A DNA stretch of 64,000 nucleotides from Paenibacillus typhae (GCF_900099765.1 NZ_FNDX01000015.1:1-64000), one strand, 5' to 3'. Counted from the first letter of the stretch, positions 32,962 to 42,337 are shown. Made by a program: numbers and translations. The notes: a model not told the origin generated them from the letters alone.

Positions 32962-34488
32962 CTACCGGCCTGCCAGACAGGGTAAAGTGATCCTGAAGGC
33001 AGTCCCTTTACCAGGGACACTCTCCACACTGATCTCTCCGCCGTGCGCTTCTACAAGCGATTTGGTGATGGATAAGCCGAGGCCGGATCCGCCGTATTTG
33101 CGCGTGCGCGAAGAATCGCTGCGGTAGAAGCGGTCGAAAACATGCGGCAGATGCTCGGCTGAAATCCCCGAACCGTTGTCGCTCACAGTCAATTCTGCTT
33201 CCTTGTTTCGGGCATGCAGGGCAATATGGATAGCGCCTAGTCCGCTATCCGTATGCTGCACGGCATTATGAAACAGATTGAGCACAACCTGCTTGATTTT
33301 GTCAGGGTCATACATTCCGCGGATGCCCCTTGAACAGTCAAAGGTGACCCGGCGGCTGCCTGCCAGGACCAGCAGCTGCGCCTGCATCTCCTCGATAATC
33401 TCATCGAGCTGCAGCTCTTTGGCCCTGAGCTGGGGCGCTCCGTCCATCCGCGCCAGCAGCAGCAGATCCTCGACCAGCTTGTTGATCCGCCTGGATTCCC
33501 CGTGCATGCTGTTCAGCGCATTATAGAGCTGCTCTTTATTGTCCGCAGCCCCGCGCAGCAGTACCTCCAGGAAGCCGTGGATCGAGGTGAGCGGGGTGCG
33601 CAGCTCATGTGAGGCATCGGCTGCGAACCGCCGCATCTGCTCCTTGGCCTCGCGCTCACCCCGGAAGGAGATTTCCAGCCGCTCCAGCATTCCGTTGAAG
33701 GAATGGGAGAGCTTGTCGATTTCCGTCTGCCCCTGATTAACCGGGAAGCGGACATCCAGATTACCGGCATCTATACTCTGGGCGGCATCCCCCATGTTGG
33801 ACAGCGGTACGAGCGTCTTGCGCAGTGCGGGCAGGTAGAGGAACAAGCCGGCCAGCAGAGCAACCATGGCGAGTACAGCAAAGATCATCAGCTGCTGCAG
33901 GATCACATCCTTCAGCGGTCCCGTCTCCACACTCATCTGCAGCAGAATTTTGTTCCCGCCGGGCCGTCCCAGATCCATGAAGACGGCCAGATGCTGGCTG
34001 CCGTCCGAGGCCGTAATCAGCCTGTAGCTTCCGGTCGCCTTATCTGTCGTATGAATGAGCAATTCATTGTATTGCTGATCGTTCAGCCTCGGGGCGGCAG
34101 AATCGGACAGCGTGTCCTTCTGCAGGTCCGTAAAGGTCCCGTCCGAGCTGTATGCAGCAATAGTCGTATGCGCATCCAGCAGCAGCGGTCGTCCGCCCTC
34201 ACCGTTGCGCTGGCTGGACGGGCTGTTGCCCGGCATGCTGCCCATGCCGCCGCTGAAGGAATTCGAAAGATCCCCGTAAATGAGCCTGTAAAAAAAATCA
34301 CGCGGCACAGACCGCAGCTGGGCCTCCATCGTTTCTGCCCGGTTGCTGTAAATAAAGTTGCGCATCAGCACATACTGCAGAACGCCGATGAGCAGCAGGA
34401 GACCGGAAAGAATGAGCAGGGAGGTCGCCAGCAGCTGCTTGCGCAGGGAACGCGGGGCGTGCAGCCTCTGCAGGAGGCGGGGTATCAT
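32962..34488 (-). CDS. Membrane sensor histidine kinase (HAMP, HisKA, HATPase_c)
   Basis: The 508-residue kinase has an N-terminal membrane helix (about residues 18-42), an external sensor region of about 150 residues, a second helix (about 199-221), a HAMP segment, and a kinase core with the phospho-acceptor histidine in DASHELRTPLTSIHG (near residue 295). N, G1 and G2 boxes are present (NLFHNAVQHTD, VSDNGSGIS, SGLGLSITKSLVEAHGG). The external part is Ser/Gly/Met-rich around MGSMPGNSPSSQ. Its start overlaps the response regulator stop by 4 bp, so they are co-translated. Ligand unknown. Confidence 0.9.
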   Translation of the reverse strand: MIPRLLQRLHAPRSLRKQLLATSLLILSGLLLLIGVLQYVLMRNFIYSNRAETMEAQLRSVPRDFFYRLIYGDLSNSFSGGMGSMPGNSPSSQRNGEGGRPLLLDAHTTIAAYSSDGTFTDLQKDTLSDSAAPRLNDQQYNELLIHTTDKATGSYRLITASDGSQHLAVFMDLGRPGGNKILLQMSVETGPLKDVILQQLMIFAVLAMVALLAGLFLYLPALRKTLVPLSNMGDAAQSIDAGNLDVRFPVNQGQTEIDKLSHSFNGMLERLEISFRGEREAKEQMRRFAADASHELRTPLTSIHGFLEVLLRGAADNKEQLYNALNSMHGESRRINKLVEDLLLLARMDGAPQLRAKELQLDEIIEEMQAQLLVLAGSRRVTFDCSRGIRGMYDPDKIKQVVLNLFHNAVQHTDSGLGAIHIALHARNKEAELTVSDNGSGISAEHLPHVFDRFYRSDSSRTRKYGGSGLGLSITKSLVEAHGGEISVESVPGKGTAFRITLPCLAGR

Positions 34489-35171
34489 AGCAGATCCACC
34501 CGGTAGCCTGCACCGCGCAGGGTGCGGATAATCCGGTGCTCCTTATCGCCGAGCTTCTCGCGGAGAGAGCGGATATAGACCTCGACGATATTTTCCTCGC
34601 CGCCGAAGTCATAGCCCCATACCTTGTCCAGAATCATCGGTTTACTCAGCACCAGGCCGTGGTTTATCACCAGATATTGCAGCAGCTCATATTCGGTAGG
34701 GGAGAGCTCAAGCACCTCGTCCCTGAACCGGATTTCCTTGCGTCTGCCGTCAATCCGGAAGGGGCCGCAGCGCACCTCGCCCAGCAGTCCGGGAAACTGG
34801 TTGCGCAGCCGTGCCTGGATCCGGGCCAGCAGCTCATCGAAGCTGAACGGCTTAACCATGTAATCATCTGCGCCGATGGACAGGCCCTTAACCCGGTCAT
34901 CCACCTCGTCCTTGGCCGTCAGCATAATGACGGCAATCTCTGTTTCTTCCGAACGGAGATAACGGCATACCTCGAACCCGTCCATTCCGGGCATCATTAC
35001 ATCGAGAATCGCAACATGGGGCTTGAAATCCGCAGCGATGGCTATGGCGCTTGCGCCATCAGGTGCGGTTTTCACATCAAAGCCTTCATTGCTAAGTCCC
35101 AGTTCAAGGAACTGGAGTATGTGAGGCTCGTCATCAACGAGCAGGAGGCGTACGCCCTGGGTTGTTTTCAT
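34485..35171 (-). CDS. OmpR/PhoB-family response regulator
   Basis: A protein of about 228 residues starting at 35171, where GGAGG lies 8 bp upstream; the ATG at 35186 overlaps that site. The receiver domain has the acidic pocket LLLVDDEPH, the phospho-acceptor Asp in VAILDVMMPGMDG and the Lys in MVKPF. The winged-helix effector follows (FRDEVLELSPTEYELLQYL and VEVYIRSLREKLG, ending RGAGYRVDLL). It overlaps the kinase gene by 4 bp. A TTCAGC-N5-TTCAAC repeat lies upstream and matches the site before the glycosyltransferase genes. Confidence 0.92.
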   Translation of the reverse strand: MKTTQGVRLLLVDDEPHILQFLELGLSNEGFDVKTAPDGASAIAIAADFKPHVAILDVMMPGMDGFEVCRYLRSEETEIAVIMLTAKDEVDDRVKGLSIGADDYMVKPFSFDELLARIQARLRNQFPGLLGEVRCGPFRIDGRRKEIRFRDEVLELSPTEYELLQYLVINHGLVLSKPMILDKVWGYDFGGEENIVEVYIRSLREKLGDKEHRIIRTLRGAGYRVDLL

Positions 35172-35221
35172 CGTCGGTTCCTCCATTTACACTAAGAGAT
35201 AGCTATATTATGCCACATGAG

Positions 35222-35238
35222 GTTGAACGTTTGCTGAA
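35222..35238 (-). promoter_or_regulatory. Candidate response-regulator binding site upstream of the two-component operon
   Basis: On the minus strand, TTCAGC-AAACG-TTCAAC forms an 11-bp-period direct repeat. It overlaps the expected -35 region, with TAATAT about 17 bp downstream as a candidate -10. The repeat closely matches the one at 28839-28855. Confidence 0.6.
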
Positions 35239-35271
35239 AACTCTGCCCAGGCGATTCGAAATTGTCGTTCA

Positions 35272-35294
35272 TGGTTAATCATAATGGTTAATCT
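35272..35294. repeat. Direct repeat of ATGGTTAATC
   Basis: The 10-mer occurs at 35272-35281 and 35285-35294, a 13-bp period, about 80 bp upstream of the glgC promoter. It could be a regulator site; nothing else supports this. Confidence 0.45.
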
Positions 35295-35372
35295 ATATGT
35301 ATAGGATGTAAACGTCATTTTTTAAAAGGTAATTAGCGGGAACTTTAACTTTTTAAGGATGTAAAAAGGGTT

Positions 35373-35401
35373 TTGACGGCGGGCCTAGAACACTTTACAA
35401 T
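35373..35401 (+). promoter_or_regulatory. Sigma-A promoter of the glgCDP operon
   Basis: TTGACG (35373-35378) and TACAAT (35396-35401) are 17 bp apart. The predicted start is near 35408, giving a 5' leader of about 205 nt before the glgC ATG. Confidence 0.75.
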
Positions 35402-35410
35402 AAGGGTACT

Positions 35411-35445
35411 AACCGGAGGATTACAGAAATTTTCTGGTTCCGGTA
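35411..35445 (+). ncRNA. Structured hairpin at the 5' end of the glg leader
   Basis: ACCGGA pairs with TCCGGT, and an inner CAGAAA pairs with TTTCTG, giving a two-part stem just after the predicted transcription start. The remaining leader is pyrimidine-rich and mostly unpaired. No known riboswitch is recognised. It could stabilise the mRNA. Confidence 0.4.
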
Positions 35446-35612
35446 TCGTGATACATATCCCTTTGTTTTCCCCGTTCGTCATCTTTTCAAATATCCTATC
35501 AGGCACCTTTCTTTTCATTTTACTTCTTTAGGTACACTTCTTTTTGGAATCAGATTCATTTAAACCTCATTTATTTCTTGTTTTATTACCCATATGTCAA
35601 GGAGGCTCTTCC

Positions 35613-36776
35613 ATGAAGAAAAAAGAAATGGTAGCTATGCTATTGGCGGGAGGCCAAGGAAAAAGGCTGAAGGGTTTGACCAAATCGCTCGCCAAGCCCG
35701 CTGTGTATTTTGGAGGAACCTACCGGATTATTGATTTCCCGCTGAGCAACTGCTCAAATTCAGGAATCGATACGGTTGGCGTGCTGACGCAATATGAGCC
35801 GCTGGTTCTGCATTCATACATTGGAGTAGGCAGTGACTGGGATTTGAACCGCAAGGACGGCGGAGTATTTGTATTGCCGCCGCATGAACGGGAGAACGGA
35901 AGCAGCTGGTACCGGGGAACGGCCGATGCCATTTACCGGAATCTGAAGTTTGTAGACCAGTTCGATCCGGAGCATGTGCTTATTCTGTCCGGCGACCATA
36001 TCTACAAAATGGATTACAACGCTATGCTGCAGTATCACAAGTCAAGAAATGCGGACTGCACGATCTCCGTCATTGACGTTTCCCTGGAGGAGGCAAGCCG
36101 TTTCGGCATCCTCAATACGGATGAAGACCTGAAAATTTACGAATTTGAAGAAAAGCCCGCTAAACCAAAGAGCACGCTGGCATCGATGGGTGTATATATT
36201 TTTAAATGGGAGGTTCTGCGCAAGCATCTGCTGGAGGATGGCGAGAAGCCGGATTCCTCTCATGATTTCGGGAAGGACATTATTCCGCTGATGCTGGCAG
36301 ACAGCAATTCCCTGTATGCTTATCCTTTTGAAGGCTACTGGAGAGACGTCGGTACAGTAACCAGCCTCTGGGAAGCTAACATGGATCTCCTGAGCGACCA
36401 TCCGCCGCTGAATCTGAATGATCCGAACTGGCGGATTTTTACCCGCAACCCGAACCAGCCGGCACAATATGTGGCTCCGGAAGCCAAAGTATCGAGCTGC
36501 ATCATTAACGAAGGCTGCATTGTGCGCGGGGAAGTGAAGCATTCGGTGCTGTTCTACGGCGTGGAAGTGGGCGAAGGCAGCGTTATTACCGACTCCGTCA
36601 TTATGCCGAAGGTGAAGATCGGCAAGAACGTAAGAATTCATAAAGCCATCATAAGCGAAAATACAGTGATCGAAGATTATATGGAGATCGGCAATGACCG
36701 GGAGAATGAGGATGAGATTCTGCTGATCGACAATCGTAGCAAAAAACGCAAATCAGTTGCAGCCAAAACCATATAA
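35613..36776 (+). CDS. glgC: Glucose-1-phosphate adenylyltransferase
   Basis: A protein of about 387 residues. ATG at 35613 follows AAGGAGG closely; the longer reading frame back to 35544 has no such site. It has the nucleotidyltransferase signature [20 protein letters not shown] (residues 8-27), [30 protein letters not shown] and a C-terminal left-handed beta-helix with hexapeptides. The enzyme makes ADP-glucose for glycogen synthesis. It is followed by glgD after 21 bp, so the subunits are made together. Confidence 0.93.
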   Translation: MKKKEMVAMLLAGGQGKRLKGLTKSLAKPAVYFGGTYRIIDFPLSNCSNSGIDTVGVLTQYEPLVLHSYIGVGSDWDLNRKDGGVFVLPPHERENGSSWYRGTADAIYRNLKFVDQFDPEHVLILSGDHIYKMDYNAMLQYHKSRNADCTISVIDVSLEEASRFGILNTDEDLKIYEFEEKPAKPKSTLASMGVYIFKWEVLRKHLLEDGEKPDSSHDFGKDIIPLMLADSNSLYAYPFEGYWRDVGTVTSLWEANMDLLSDHPPLNLNDPNWRIFTRNPNQPAQYVAPEAKVSSCIINEGCIVRGEVKHSVLFYGVEVGEGSVITDSVIMPKVKIGKNVRIHKAIISENTVIEDYMEIGNDRENEDEILLIDNRSKKRKSVAAKTI

Positions 36777-36797
36777 TTTTAGAGGACGGTGACCGCG

Positions 36798-37901
36798 ATG
36801 AAAGAGCTTATGGGCGTAATTAATCTTGATCATGAACTGGACAAATTGAACGAATTAACCTATTTCCGCTGCGGGGCAGCCGTGCCTTTTGCCAGCCGTT
36901 ACCGGCTGATCGATTTCGTATTGTCCAATATGATGAGGGCGGAGCTGGAGAGTGTAGGGCTGTTCGTCCGCCGCAAATACCGTTCGCTGATGGACCATCT
37001 CGGTGACGGCAAGTCCTGGGATATGAACCGCAAGCATGGCGGGCTGTTCATTCTGCCTCCGGACTGGAACGATCCGACCGATACGTCAATTGGTGATCTG
37101 CAGCATTATCATAACAATCTGGACTTTTTCAAAAGAGCCTCCGCCAAGTACATTGTGTTCTCGGGCAGCCAGCATATTAATACTGTCGATCTGCAGGATG
37201 TCTTCCAGTATCATCTCGAAAAAGGCGCCGATGTCACGCTTGTCTACAAAGCGATCGACCAGCTTCAGCCTGAACATGACCCGTGCCTGCGGCTTGAATT
37301 AAATGAGGACAATCTCGTTACCGAGATTCACCAGGAGAAGCATCATCCCAATGTATACCTGGATATCTTCATCATGGAAAAGAAATTGTTCCTAGAGCAG
37401 GTGGAGTACTGCATTGCGCATGGAGAGAGCTTTTTCTTCCGTGATGTGATCCAGAAGAACCGGGCCAATTTCAAAATTGCCGGCTATGAATACAAAGGCT
37501 ATCATGCTGTAATCAATTCACTGGAGAGCTATTACAAGAATAGTCTTGAGCTTCTCAAACAGGAGAATTATCTGGGTCTGTTCAAAGAAAATCCGGTGCA
37601 GACCAAGATCAAATATGAAGCGCCGACCCGTTATCTGGACAGCGCAAGTGTCACCAATTCCCTGGTAGCCAACGGCTGTGTGATCGGCGGAACCGTCGAG
37701 AACAGCGTGATTTTCCGCGGGGTGCAAATCCGTGAAGGCGCAAAAATCATCAATTCCGTCATCATGCAGAAATGTGTGATTGAAGAGAATGCTGTAATTG
37801 AGAATGTCATCATGGATAAGGACGTACACCTGAGCAAAGAAAGGATACTCGTAGGGGATAGCAAGCGTCCGTTTGTCATCGCCAAGAGCAGCAAAATTTA
37901 A
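36798..37901 (+). CDS. glgD: Glucose-1-phosphate adenylyltransferase subunit GlgD
   Basis: A protein of about 367 residues. ATG at 36798 is preferred over GTG at 36789, which is only 2 bp from AGAGGA. It is homologous to GlgC but lacks the intact AGGxGxR loop (VINLDHELDKLNELTYFRCG instead), consistent with a regulatory or partner subunit. SRYRLIDFVLSNMM, NRKHGGLFILPP and a C-terminal beta-helix (VTNSLVANGCVIGG) are present. It would form heteromeric ADP-glucose pyrophosphorylase with GlgC, as in Bacillus. A strong hairpin follows before glgP. Confidence 0.92.
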   Translation: MKELMGVINLDHELDKLNELTYFRCGAAVPFASRYRLIDFVLSNMMRAELESVGLFVRRKYRSLMDHLGDGKSWDMNRKHGGLFILPPDWNDPTDTSIGDLQHYHNNLDFFKRASAKYIVFSGSQHINTVDLQDVFQYHLEKGADVTLVYKAIDQLQPEHDPCLRLELNEDNLVTEIHQEKHHPNVYLDIFIMEKKLFLEQVEYCIAHGESFFFRDVIQKNRANFKIAGYEYKGYHAVINSLESYYKNSLELLKQENYLGLFKENPVQTKIKYEAPTRYLDSASVTNSLVANGCVIGGTVENSVIFRGVQIREGAKIINSVIMQKCVIEENAVIENVIMDKDVHLSKERILVGDSKRPFVIAKSSKI

Positions 37902-37904
37902 CCC

Positions 37905-37949
37905 CAGGATCAGCCGGACTGTGGAAGCATGCAGTCCGGCTGGTCCTGA
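37905..37949 (+). terminator. Strong intercistronic hairpin, possible attenuator
   Basis: A near-perfect 16-bp stem (AGGATCAGCCGGACTG with its complement, one G-U pair) lies between glgD and glgP. No T-run follows, so it may be an mRNA stability or partial termination element rather than a full terminator. Confidence 0.6.
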
Positions 37950-38007
37950 CTTTCCATAGAGGCCATGTATCTCACAAAAATACACATCCGACTGGAGGAA
38001 CCTGCTG

Positions 38008-40437
38008 TTGTTTAACGACAAAGAAAGCTTCAAAAAAGTATTCCGCGAGACGCTTATCGGAAAATTGGGCAAGCCGCTGGAAGAAGCATCGAATGGTGAC
38101 GTATACAAGATTCTGGGCAATATGATCCGTGAGAATGCGGGGAAGAACTGGGCTGAGACGAACCAGAAGTTTAAAATCAGCCAGCAGAAGCAGGTATACT
38201 ACTTCTCCATGGAGTTTCTGATCGGCCGGCTGCTGGGCAATAACCTGCTGAATATGGGCGTGCTGGAGGTTGTGCGGGAGGGTCTTGAGGAACTGGGCTT
38301 CGATCTGCGTGCAGTAGAGGAAGAAGAGGCAGATGCGGGTCTTGGCAATGGCGGTCTGGGCCGGCTTGCAGCCTGTTTTCTTGATTCACTCGCCTCCCTG
38401 CAGTATGCGGGCCATGGAAGCGGCATCCGTTACAAATACGGCCTGTTTGAGCAGAAAATCGTAGACGGCTATCAGGTAGAACTGCCGGATTACTGGCTGC
38501 AGAACGATAATGTATGGGAAGTGCGCCGGGAGGACAAACAAGTGGAGGTCCGCTTCTGGGGCCGGGTGGAGACCCGCGAAGAGAACGGTGAGCTGGTCTT
38601 TGAGCATAAGGATTATGAAGCGGTTCGCGCAGTGCCTTACGATGTGCCGGTGATCGGCGCCGACCGCAAGCATGTCAACACGCTGCGCAACTGGAGTGCC
38701 GAGTCGATTACTCCGGCTTCCCGGATGTCAGGCTCGCTAACCGGTTCGGATTACCACAAGTTCCTGGAGTACAAACGTTCTGTGGAATCCATTTCGGAAT
38801 TCCTGTACCCGGATGATTCGCAGTATGAAGGCAAGCTGCTCCGGCTTAAGCAGCAGTACTTCCTGTGCAGTGCGGGCGTGCAGAGTATCATGCGCACCTT
38901 CAGCAAGACCGGTGCGCCGCTTGAAGCACTGCCGGACAAAGTAGCGCTGCATATCAATGATACGCATCCGACGCTGCTGATTCCCGAGCTGATGCGCATT
39001 CTGATGGATGTGCACGGCCTGGGCTGGGATAAGGCCTGGGATATGACAACCCGGATGGTCTCGTATACGAATCATACCATTCTCAGTGAAGCGCTTGAGA
39101 AATGGCCGATGAATATGGTCAGGGAGCTGCTGCCGCGGATTTTCCTGATTATTGAGGAGATTAATGCCCGGTTCTGCGGTGAGCTGATGAGCAAATATCC
39201 TGGTGACCAGAACCGAATTAACCAGATGGCGATCATTCATGACGATCAGGTACGCATGGCCAATCTGGCCATTGTGGCCAGCCACAGCGTCAACGGGGTA
39301 GCCGCGCTGCATACAGAGATTCTGCAGAAGCGTGAGATGCGGCTGTGGAATGAGATGTACCCGCACCGGTTCAATAACAAGACCAACGGAATTACCCACC
39401 GTCGCTGGCTGCTGCATGCCAATCCCGAGCTGGCCGGCTTGATCAACGATTCTATCGGCACACGCTGGATTCATCACCCGCAGGAGATGATCGGCCTGAT
39501 CAAATACTGTGAGGATGCCTCCTTCCAGGAGCAGGTTGCAGCGATCAAACGGCGCAATAAGCTGCGGCTGGCTGACTATATTACCAAGAAGCACGGTATT
39601 CAGGTCGATCCGGATTCGATCTTTGACGTCCAGGTCAAACGGCTGCATGCCTATAAGCGCCAGCTGCTGAATATTCTGCATATCATGCACCTGTATAATC
39701 AGCTTAAAGATAACCCGTCCATGGATATGGTGCCGCGCACCTTCATTTTCGGAGCCAAGGCAGCGCCGAGCTATCACCTGGCCAAACGGATTATTAAGCT
39801 GATCAATACTGTAGCTGATGTAGTGAACAAGGACCCGGATATCAAGGGCAAGATCCGTATCTTTTTCCTGGAGAACTATTCCGTTTCCCTGGCGGAGAAA
39901 ATTATTCCGGCTGCCGATGTGAGTGAGCAGATTTCTACAGCGAGTAAGGAAGCCTCCGGTACCGGCAACATGAAGTTTATGATGAACGGGGCGCTGACCA
40001 TCGGGACGATGGACGGGGCGAACGTGGAGATGCATGAAATGGTCGGAGACAACAACATGTTCCTGTTCGGGCTGCGGGCGGAGCAGGTTATGGATTATTA
40101 CCAGTTCGGCGGATACCGCTCCCGCGACATCTATTACGGCGACGGGCGTGTGAAGGAAGTGCTGGATCAGCTGGTCACACCTGGTCCAATCTGCTGCAAT
40201 ACCCAGGAATTTGATACGCTGTACCAGTCGCTGCTTGATAATAATGATGAGTTCTTTGTCCTTAAAGATTTTGCAAGCTATGTCGAGACTCATGTCAAAA
40301 TCGACCTGGCTTACCGCAACCAGCGGGAATGGCTGAAGAAGTCGATTGTCAACATCGGCCACTCCGGCAAGTTCTCCAGCGATAATACGATCAGCCGCTA
40401 TGCGGCGGAAATCTGGAAGATCAATCCGGTCGGTTAA
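38008..40437 (+). CDS. glgP: Glycogen phosphorylase
   Basis: The 809-residue enzyme starts at TTG with GGAGGAACC 9 bp upstream. Family motifs include ADAGLGNGGLGRLAACFLDS, the RLHAYKRQLLN segment, and the PLP-binding lysine in TGNMKFMMNG near residue 656. It releases glucose-1-phosphate from alpha-glucan using phosphate. Third gene of the glg operon. No glgA or glgB is present in the window, so those are encoded elsewhere or are absent from this locus. Confidence 0.93.
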   Translation: MFNDKESFKKVFRETLIGKLGKPLEEASNGDVYKILGNMIRENAGKNWAETNQKFKISQQKQVYYFSMEFLIGRLLGNNLLNMGVLEVVREGLEELGFDLRAVEEEEADAGLGNGGLGRLAACFLDSLASLQYAGHGSGIRYKYGLFEQKIVDGYQVELPDYWLQNDNVWEVRREDKQVEVRFWGRVETREENGELVFEHKDYEAVRAVPYDVPVIGADRKHVNTLRNWSAESITPASRMSGSLTGSDYHKFLEYKRSVESISEFLYPDDSQYEGKLLRLKQQYFLCSAGVQSIMRTFSKTGAPLEALPDKVALHINDTHPTLLIPELMRILMDVHGLGWDKAWDMTTRMVSYTNHTILSEALEKWPMNMVRELLPRIFLIIEEINARFCGELMSKYPGDQNRINQMAIIHDDQVRMANLAIVASHSVNGVAALHTEILQKREMRLWNEMYPHRFNNKTNGITHRRWLLHANPELAGLINDSIGTRWIHHPQEMIGLIKYCEDASFQEQVAAIKRRNKLRLADYITKKHGIQVDPDSIFDVQVKRLHAYKRQLLNILHIMHLYNQLKDNPSMDMVPRTFIFGAKAAPSYHLAKRIIKLINTVADVVNKDPDIKGKIRIFFLENYSVSLAEKIIPAADVSEQISTASKEASGTGNMKFMMNGALTIGTMDGANVEMHEMVGDNNMFLFGLRAEQVMDYYQFGGYRSRDIYYGDGRVKEVLDQLVTPGPICCNTQEFDTLYQSLLDNNDEFFVLKDFASYVETHVKIDLAYRNQREWLKKSIVNIGHSGKFSSDNTISRYAAEIWKINPVG

Positions 40438-40461
40438 AAATAAGCGGAGCTGTCAGCAAAG

Positions 40462-40505
40462 AGGCCGCACGCAGATCCAGGTGACTCCTGGTCTGCGGCG
40501 GCCTT
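40462..40505. terminator. Terminator after glgP
   Basis: AGGCCGC and GCGGCCT with an inner GCAGA/CCAGG-CCTGG/TCTGC stem lie between convergent glgP and the fRMsr gene. T-rich bases on either side are short. Confidence 0.7.
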
Positions 40506-40522
40506 ATGTGTGCCGGAGTAGT

Positions 40523-41002
40523 CTACAGCACGGCAGCAATCATCGCTGCGAAGCGCTCCAGAAAACGCCGTTCTTCATCATCGAAGCGGTGCTTGAGCGG
40601 GCTGTCAATATCGAGTACGCCAAGGAGCTGGTCGCCCTTGATGAGCGGAACCACGATCTCGCTGTTCGATGCGGCATCACAGGCGATGTGTCCGGGGAAG
40701 GCATGGACATCATCGACCACAAGCGTCCGGCGCTCTGCGGCGGAGGTTCCGCAGACCCCGCGGCCCAGCGGAATACGGATGCATGCGGGCAGACCCTGGA
40801 ACGGCCCGAGAACAAGCTCTTTGCCGTCGAATAGATAGAATCCGGTCCAGTTGGTATCCGGCATAGAGAATTTGAGCAGCGCCGAGGCATTTGCCAGATT
40901 GGCGATTACACTTGGTTCGCCGTCGATCAATGCTGCAAGCTGTGAAAGCACGGCCTCGAACCGTTCGCTGCGTGTCCCGTCATAGGGCATTGCCTGAAAC
41001 AT
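40523..41002 (-). CDS. msrC: Free methionine-(R)-sulfoxide reductase (GAF fold)
   Basis: The 159-residue GAF-domain protein matches the fRMsr/YtsP family: NWTGFYLFDGKELVLGPFQG, ACIRIPLGRGVCGTSAAE and HIACDAASNSEIVVPL, including the three cysteines used in free methionine-R-sulfoxide reduction. ELVLGPFQGL... DIDSPLKHRFDDEE ends the fold. It repairs oxidised free methionine and fits with the redox genes elsewhere in the window. Transcribed leftward and alone, with AAGGTGATAC upstream. Confidence 0.9.
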   Translation of the reverse strand: MFQAMPYDGTRSERFEAVLSQLAALIDGEPSVIANLANASALLKFSMPDTNWTGFYLFDGKELVLGPFQGLPACIRIPLGRGVCGTSAAERRTLVVDDVHAFPGHIACDAASNSEIVVPLIKGDQLLGVLDIDSPLKHRFDDEERRFLERFAAMIAAVL

Positions 41003-41210
41003 GAAGTATCACCTTCCTGTACCTTAAATCAGTAATGAAATATAACTGTAATTAACAACATAGTACAGCCGGACTCGGCTCGTCAAGCATTACCGTAAAT
41101 TTGCATAAATCACAATACGAACCTTAACTGGAGTCGTAACGGTGTTTCCGCTTCCGCCTGCCAGGGTAATGCTTAATATATCATAGGCTCTTGGCCGGAA
41201 GGAGTGGAAT

Positions 41211-41513
41211 ATGCGCGCCGATGTACAGAATTTGTTCATAGGAATCCATATGCTTTATATTGCACATGAGAGGGATTTAACATTGTCGGATATGCTGCCT
41301 GAGCTTGAAAACCTGGGATACCGGGTTGCAGAACGCGAAGTGAAGCAGGAGCTGGAACGGCTCACCCAGGAAAATTTCCTGACTGCCCATGGCGATGCGT
41401 TCAGTTTAACCGGTACTGGAATAGAGGAGTTCAAACATATTCAGGAGAAGCTGCAGGTGTTATGCGCTGAGGTGCTTACTCCGGCTCAGGCTGCGGCAAA
41501 AGCTTCGGGCTGA
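41211..41513 (+). CDS. Small winged-helix-like protein of unknown function
   Basis: A 100-residue, mainly helical, cytoplasmic protein. The pattern LSDMLPELENLGYRVAEREVKQEL then ENFLTAHGDAFSLTGTGIEEFKHI looks like a winged-helix DNA-binding fold, but no family is recognised. AAGGAG precedes the ATG by 8 bp. It is monocistronic. A DNA-binding role is suggested, not shown. Confidence 0.6.
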   Translation: MRADVQNLFIGIHMLYIAHERDLTLSDMLPELENLGYRVAEREVKQELERLTQENFLTAHGDAFSLTGTGIEEFKHIQEKLQVLCAEVLTPAQAAAKASG

Positions 41514-41596
41514 TTCCGCCTTTAGGCCAGCACAGCCGCAGCGGTTATGCGACAGGCTGCAGCTTTTAATCAAGCAATGAACTGCGTCAGTATCAG

Positions 41597-41627
41597 GGCG
41601 GACTCCGCCCGGTGCGGCGCTTTTTGT
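41597..41627 (+). terminator. Terminator-like hairpin
   Basis: GGGCGG-ACT-CCGCCC, or alternatively CCGC-CCGGT-GCGG, is followed by CGCTTTTTG. It would end the transcript of the small winged-helix-like gene. Confidence 0.6.
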
Positions 41628-41732
41628 CATGTACAGGCACTCTCGAATAATCAGGCCGGCAGATTTGCTAATTCCTTCGGGAAATCCTTACATATGGTGT
41701 ATACTTAATGAATTGGAAAGGGGACGGATAGG

Positions 41733-42290
41733 GTGTACATATGCGGCGGGGTAACCCCGGAACTGCACGGAGCAAGAATAGAGCTGCAGGCAATAGCTGT
41801 TTGTCATGCACCTGCACTGTATGAGATATGGACCCATCCGGCTGTGGGTCCCTGGCTGAACGCCCCGCCGCTGGAATCAGCCTGTGATGCCGGGCAGCTG
41901 ATTGAGCTGCTGCTGCAAATGTCGCGGGAGGAAGAGAGCCTGCGCTGGAGTATTGCCCTGCCGGACGGTAAGATTATCGGCAGCTGCGGCTATAACCAGT
42001 GGCAGCTGGCTGGAGCTTACCGGGGGGAGATCGGCTGTGAGCTGTCACCTGTTTATTGGGGGCAGGGGTACATGAGGGAGACGCTGGAGCTTATGCTTGA
42101 TTTCGGGTTCGGCACAATGGGGCTTAACCGGATTGAAGCATTATGCCATCCCGGCAATACCCGGGCGGCGGGATTGTTCCGCGCGCTGGGCTTTTCTCAG
42201 GAAGGGCTGCTGCGTCAATACCGGCATACCGGTGCCGGTTTTCAGGACGCTGCGCTATTTGCGCTGCTGCGCAGTGACAGACAGAAATAG
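41733..42290 (+). CDS. GNAT-family N-acetyltransferase
   Basis: The 185-residue protein has the RimJ/RimL-type GNAT pattern: RIELQAIAVCHAPALYEIWTHP at the start, a beta-bulge YWGQGYMRETLELMLDFGFG (acetyl-CoA loop) and GLNRIEALCHPGNTRAAGLFRALGF at the end. It starts with GTG after AAAGGGGACGG. Similar proteins acetylate N-termini of ribosomal proteins or small amines; its target cannot be told. It is followed 47 bp later by an MFS gene, so co-transcription is likely. Confidence 0.8.
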   Translation: MYICGGVTPELHGARIELQAIAVCHAPALYEIWTHPAVGPWLNAPPLESACDAGQLIELLLQMSREEESLRWSIALPDGKIIGSCGYNQWQLAGAYRGEIGCELSPVYWGQGYMRETLELMLDFGFGTMGLNRIEALCHPGNTRAAGLFRALGFSQEGLLRQYRHTGAGFQDAALFALLRSDRQK

Positions 42291-42337
42291 CAGCTCTTGA
42301 AGCTGCCTGAAATAACACGGAGAGGATCGGGATTTCA

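Noticed and set aside
38737..40362. 541-codon leftward frame
   Set aside because: It lies entirely antisense to glgP and reflects the codon bias of that gene.
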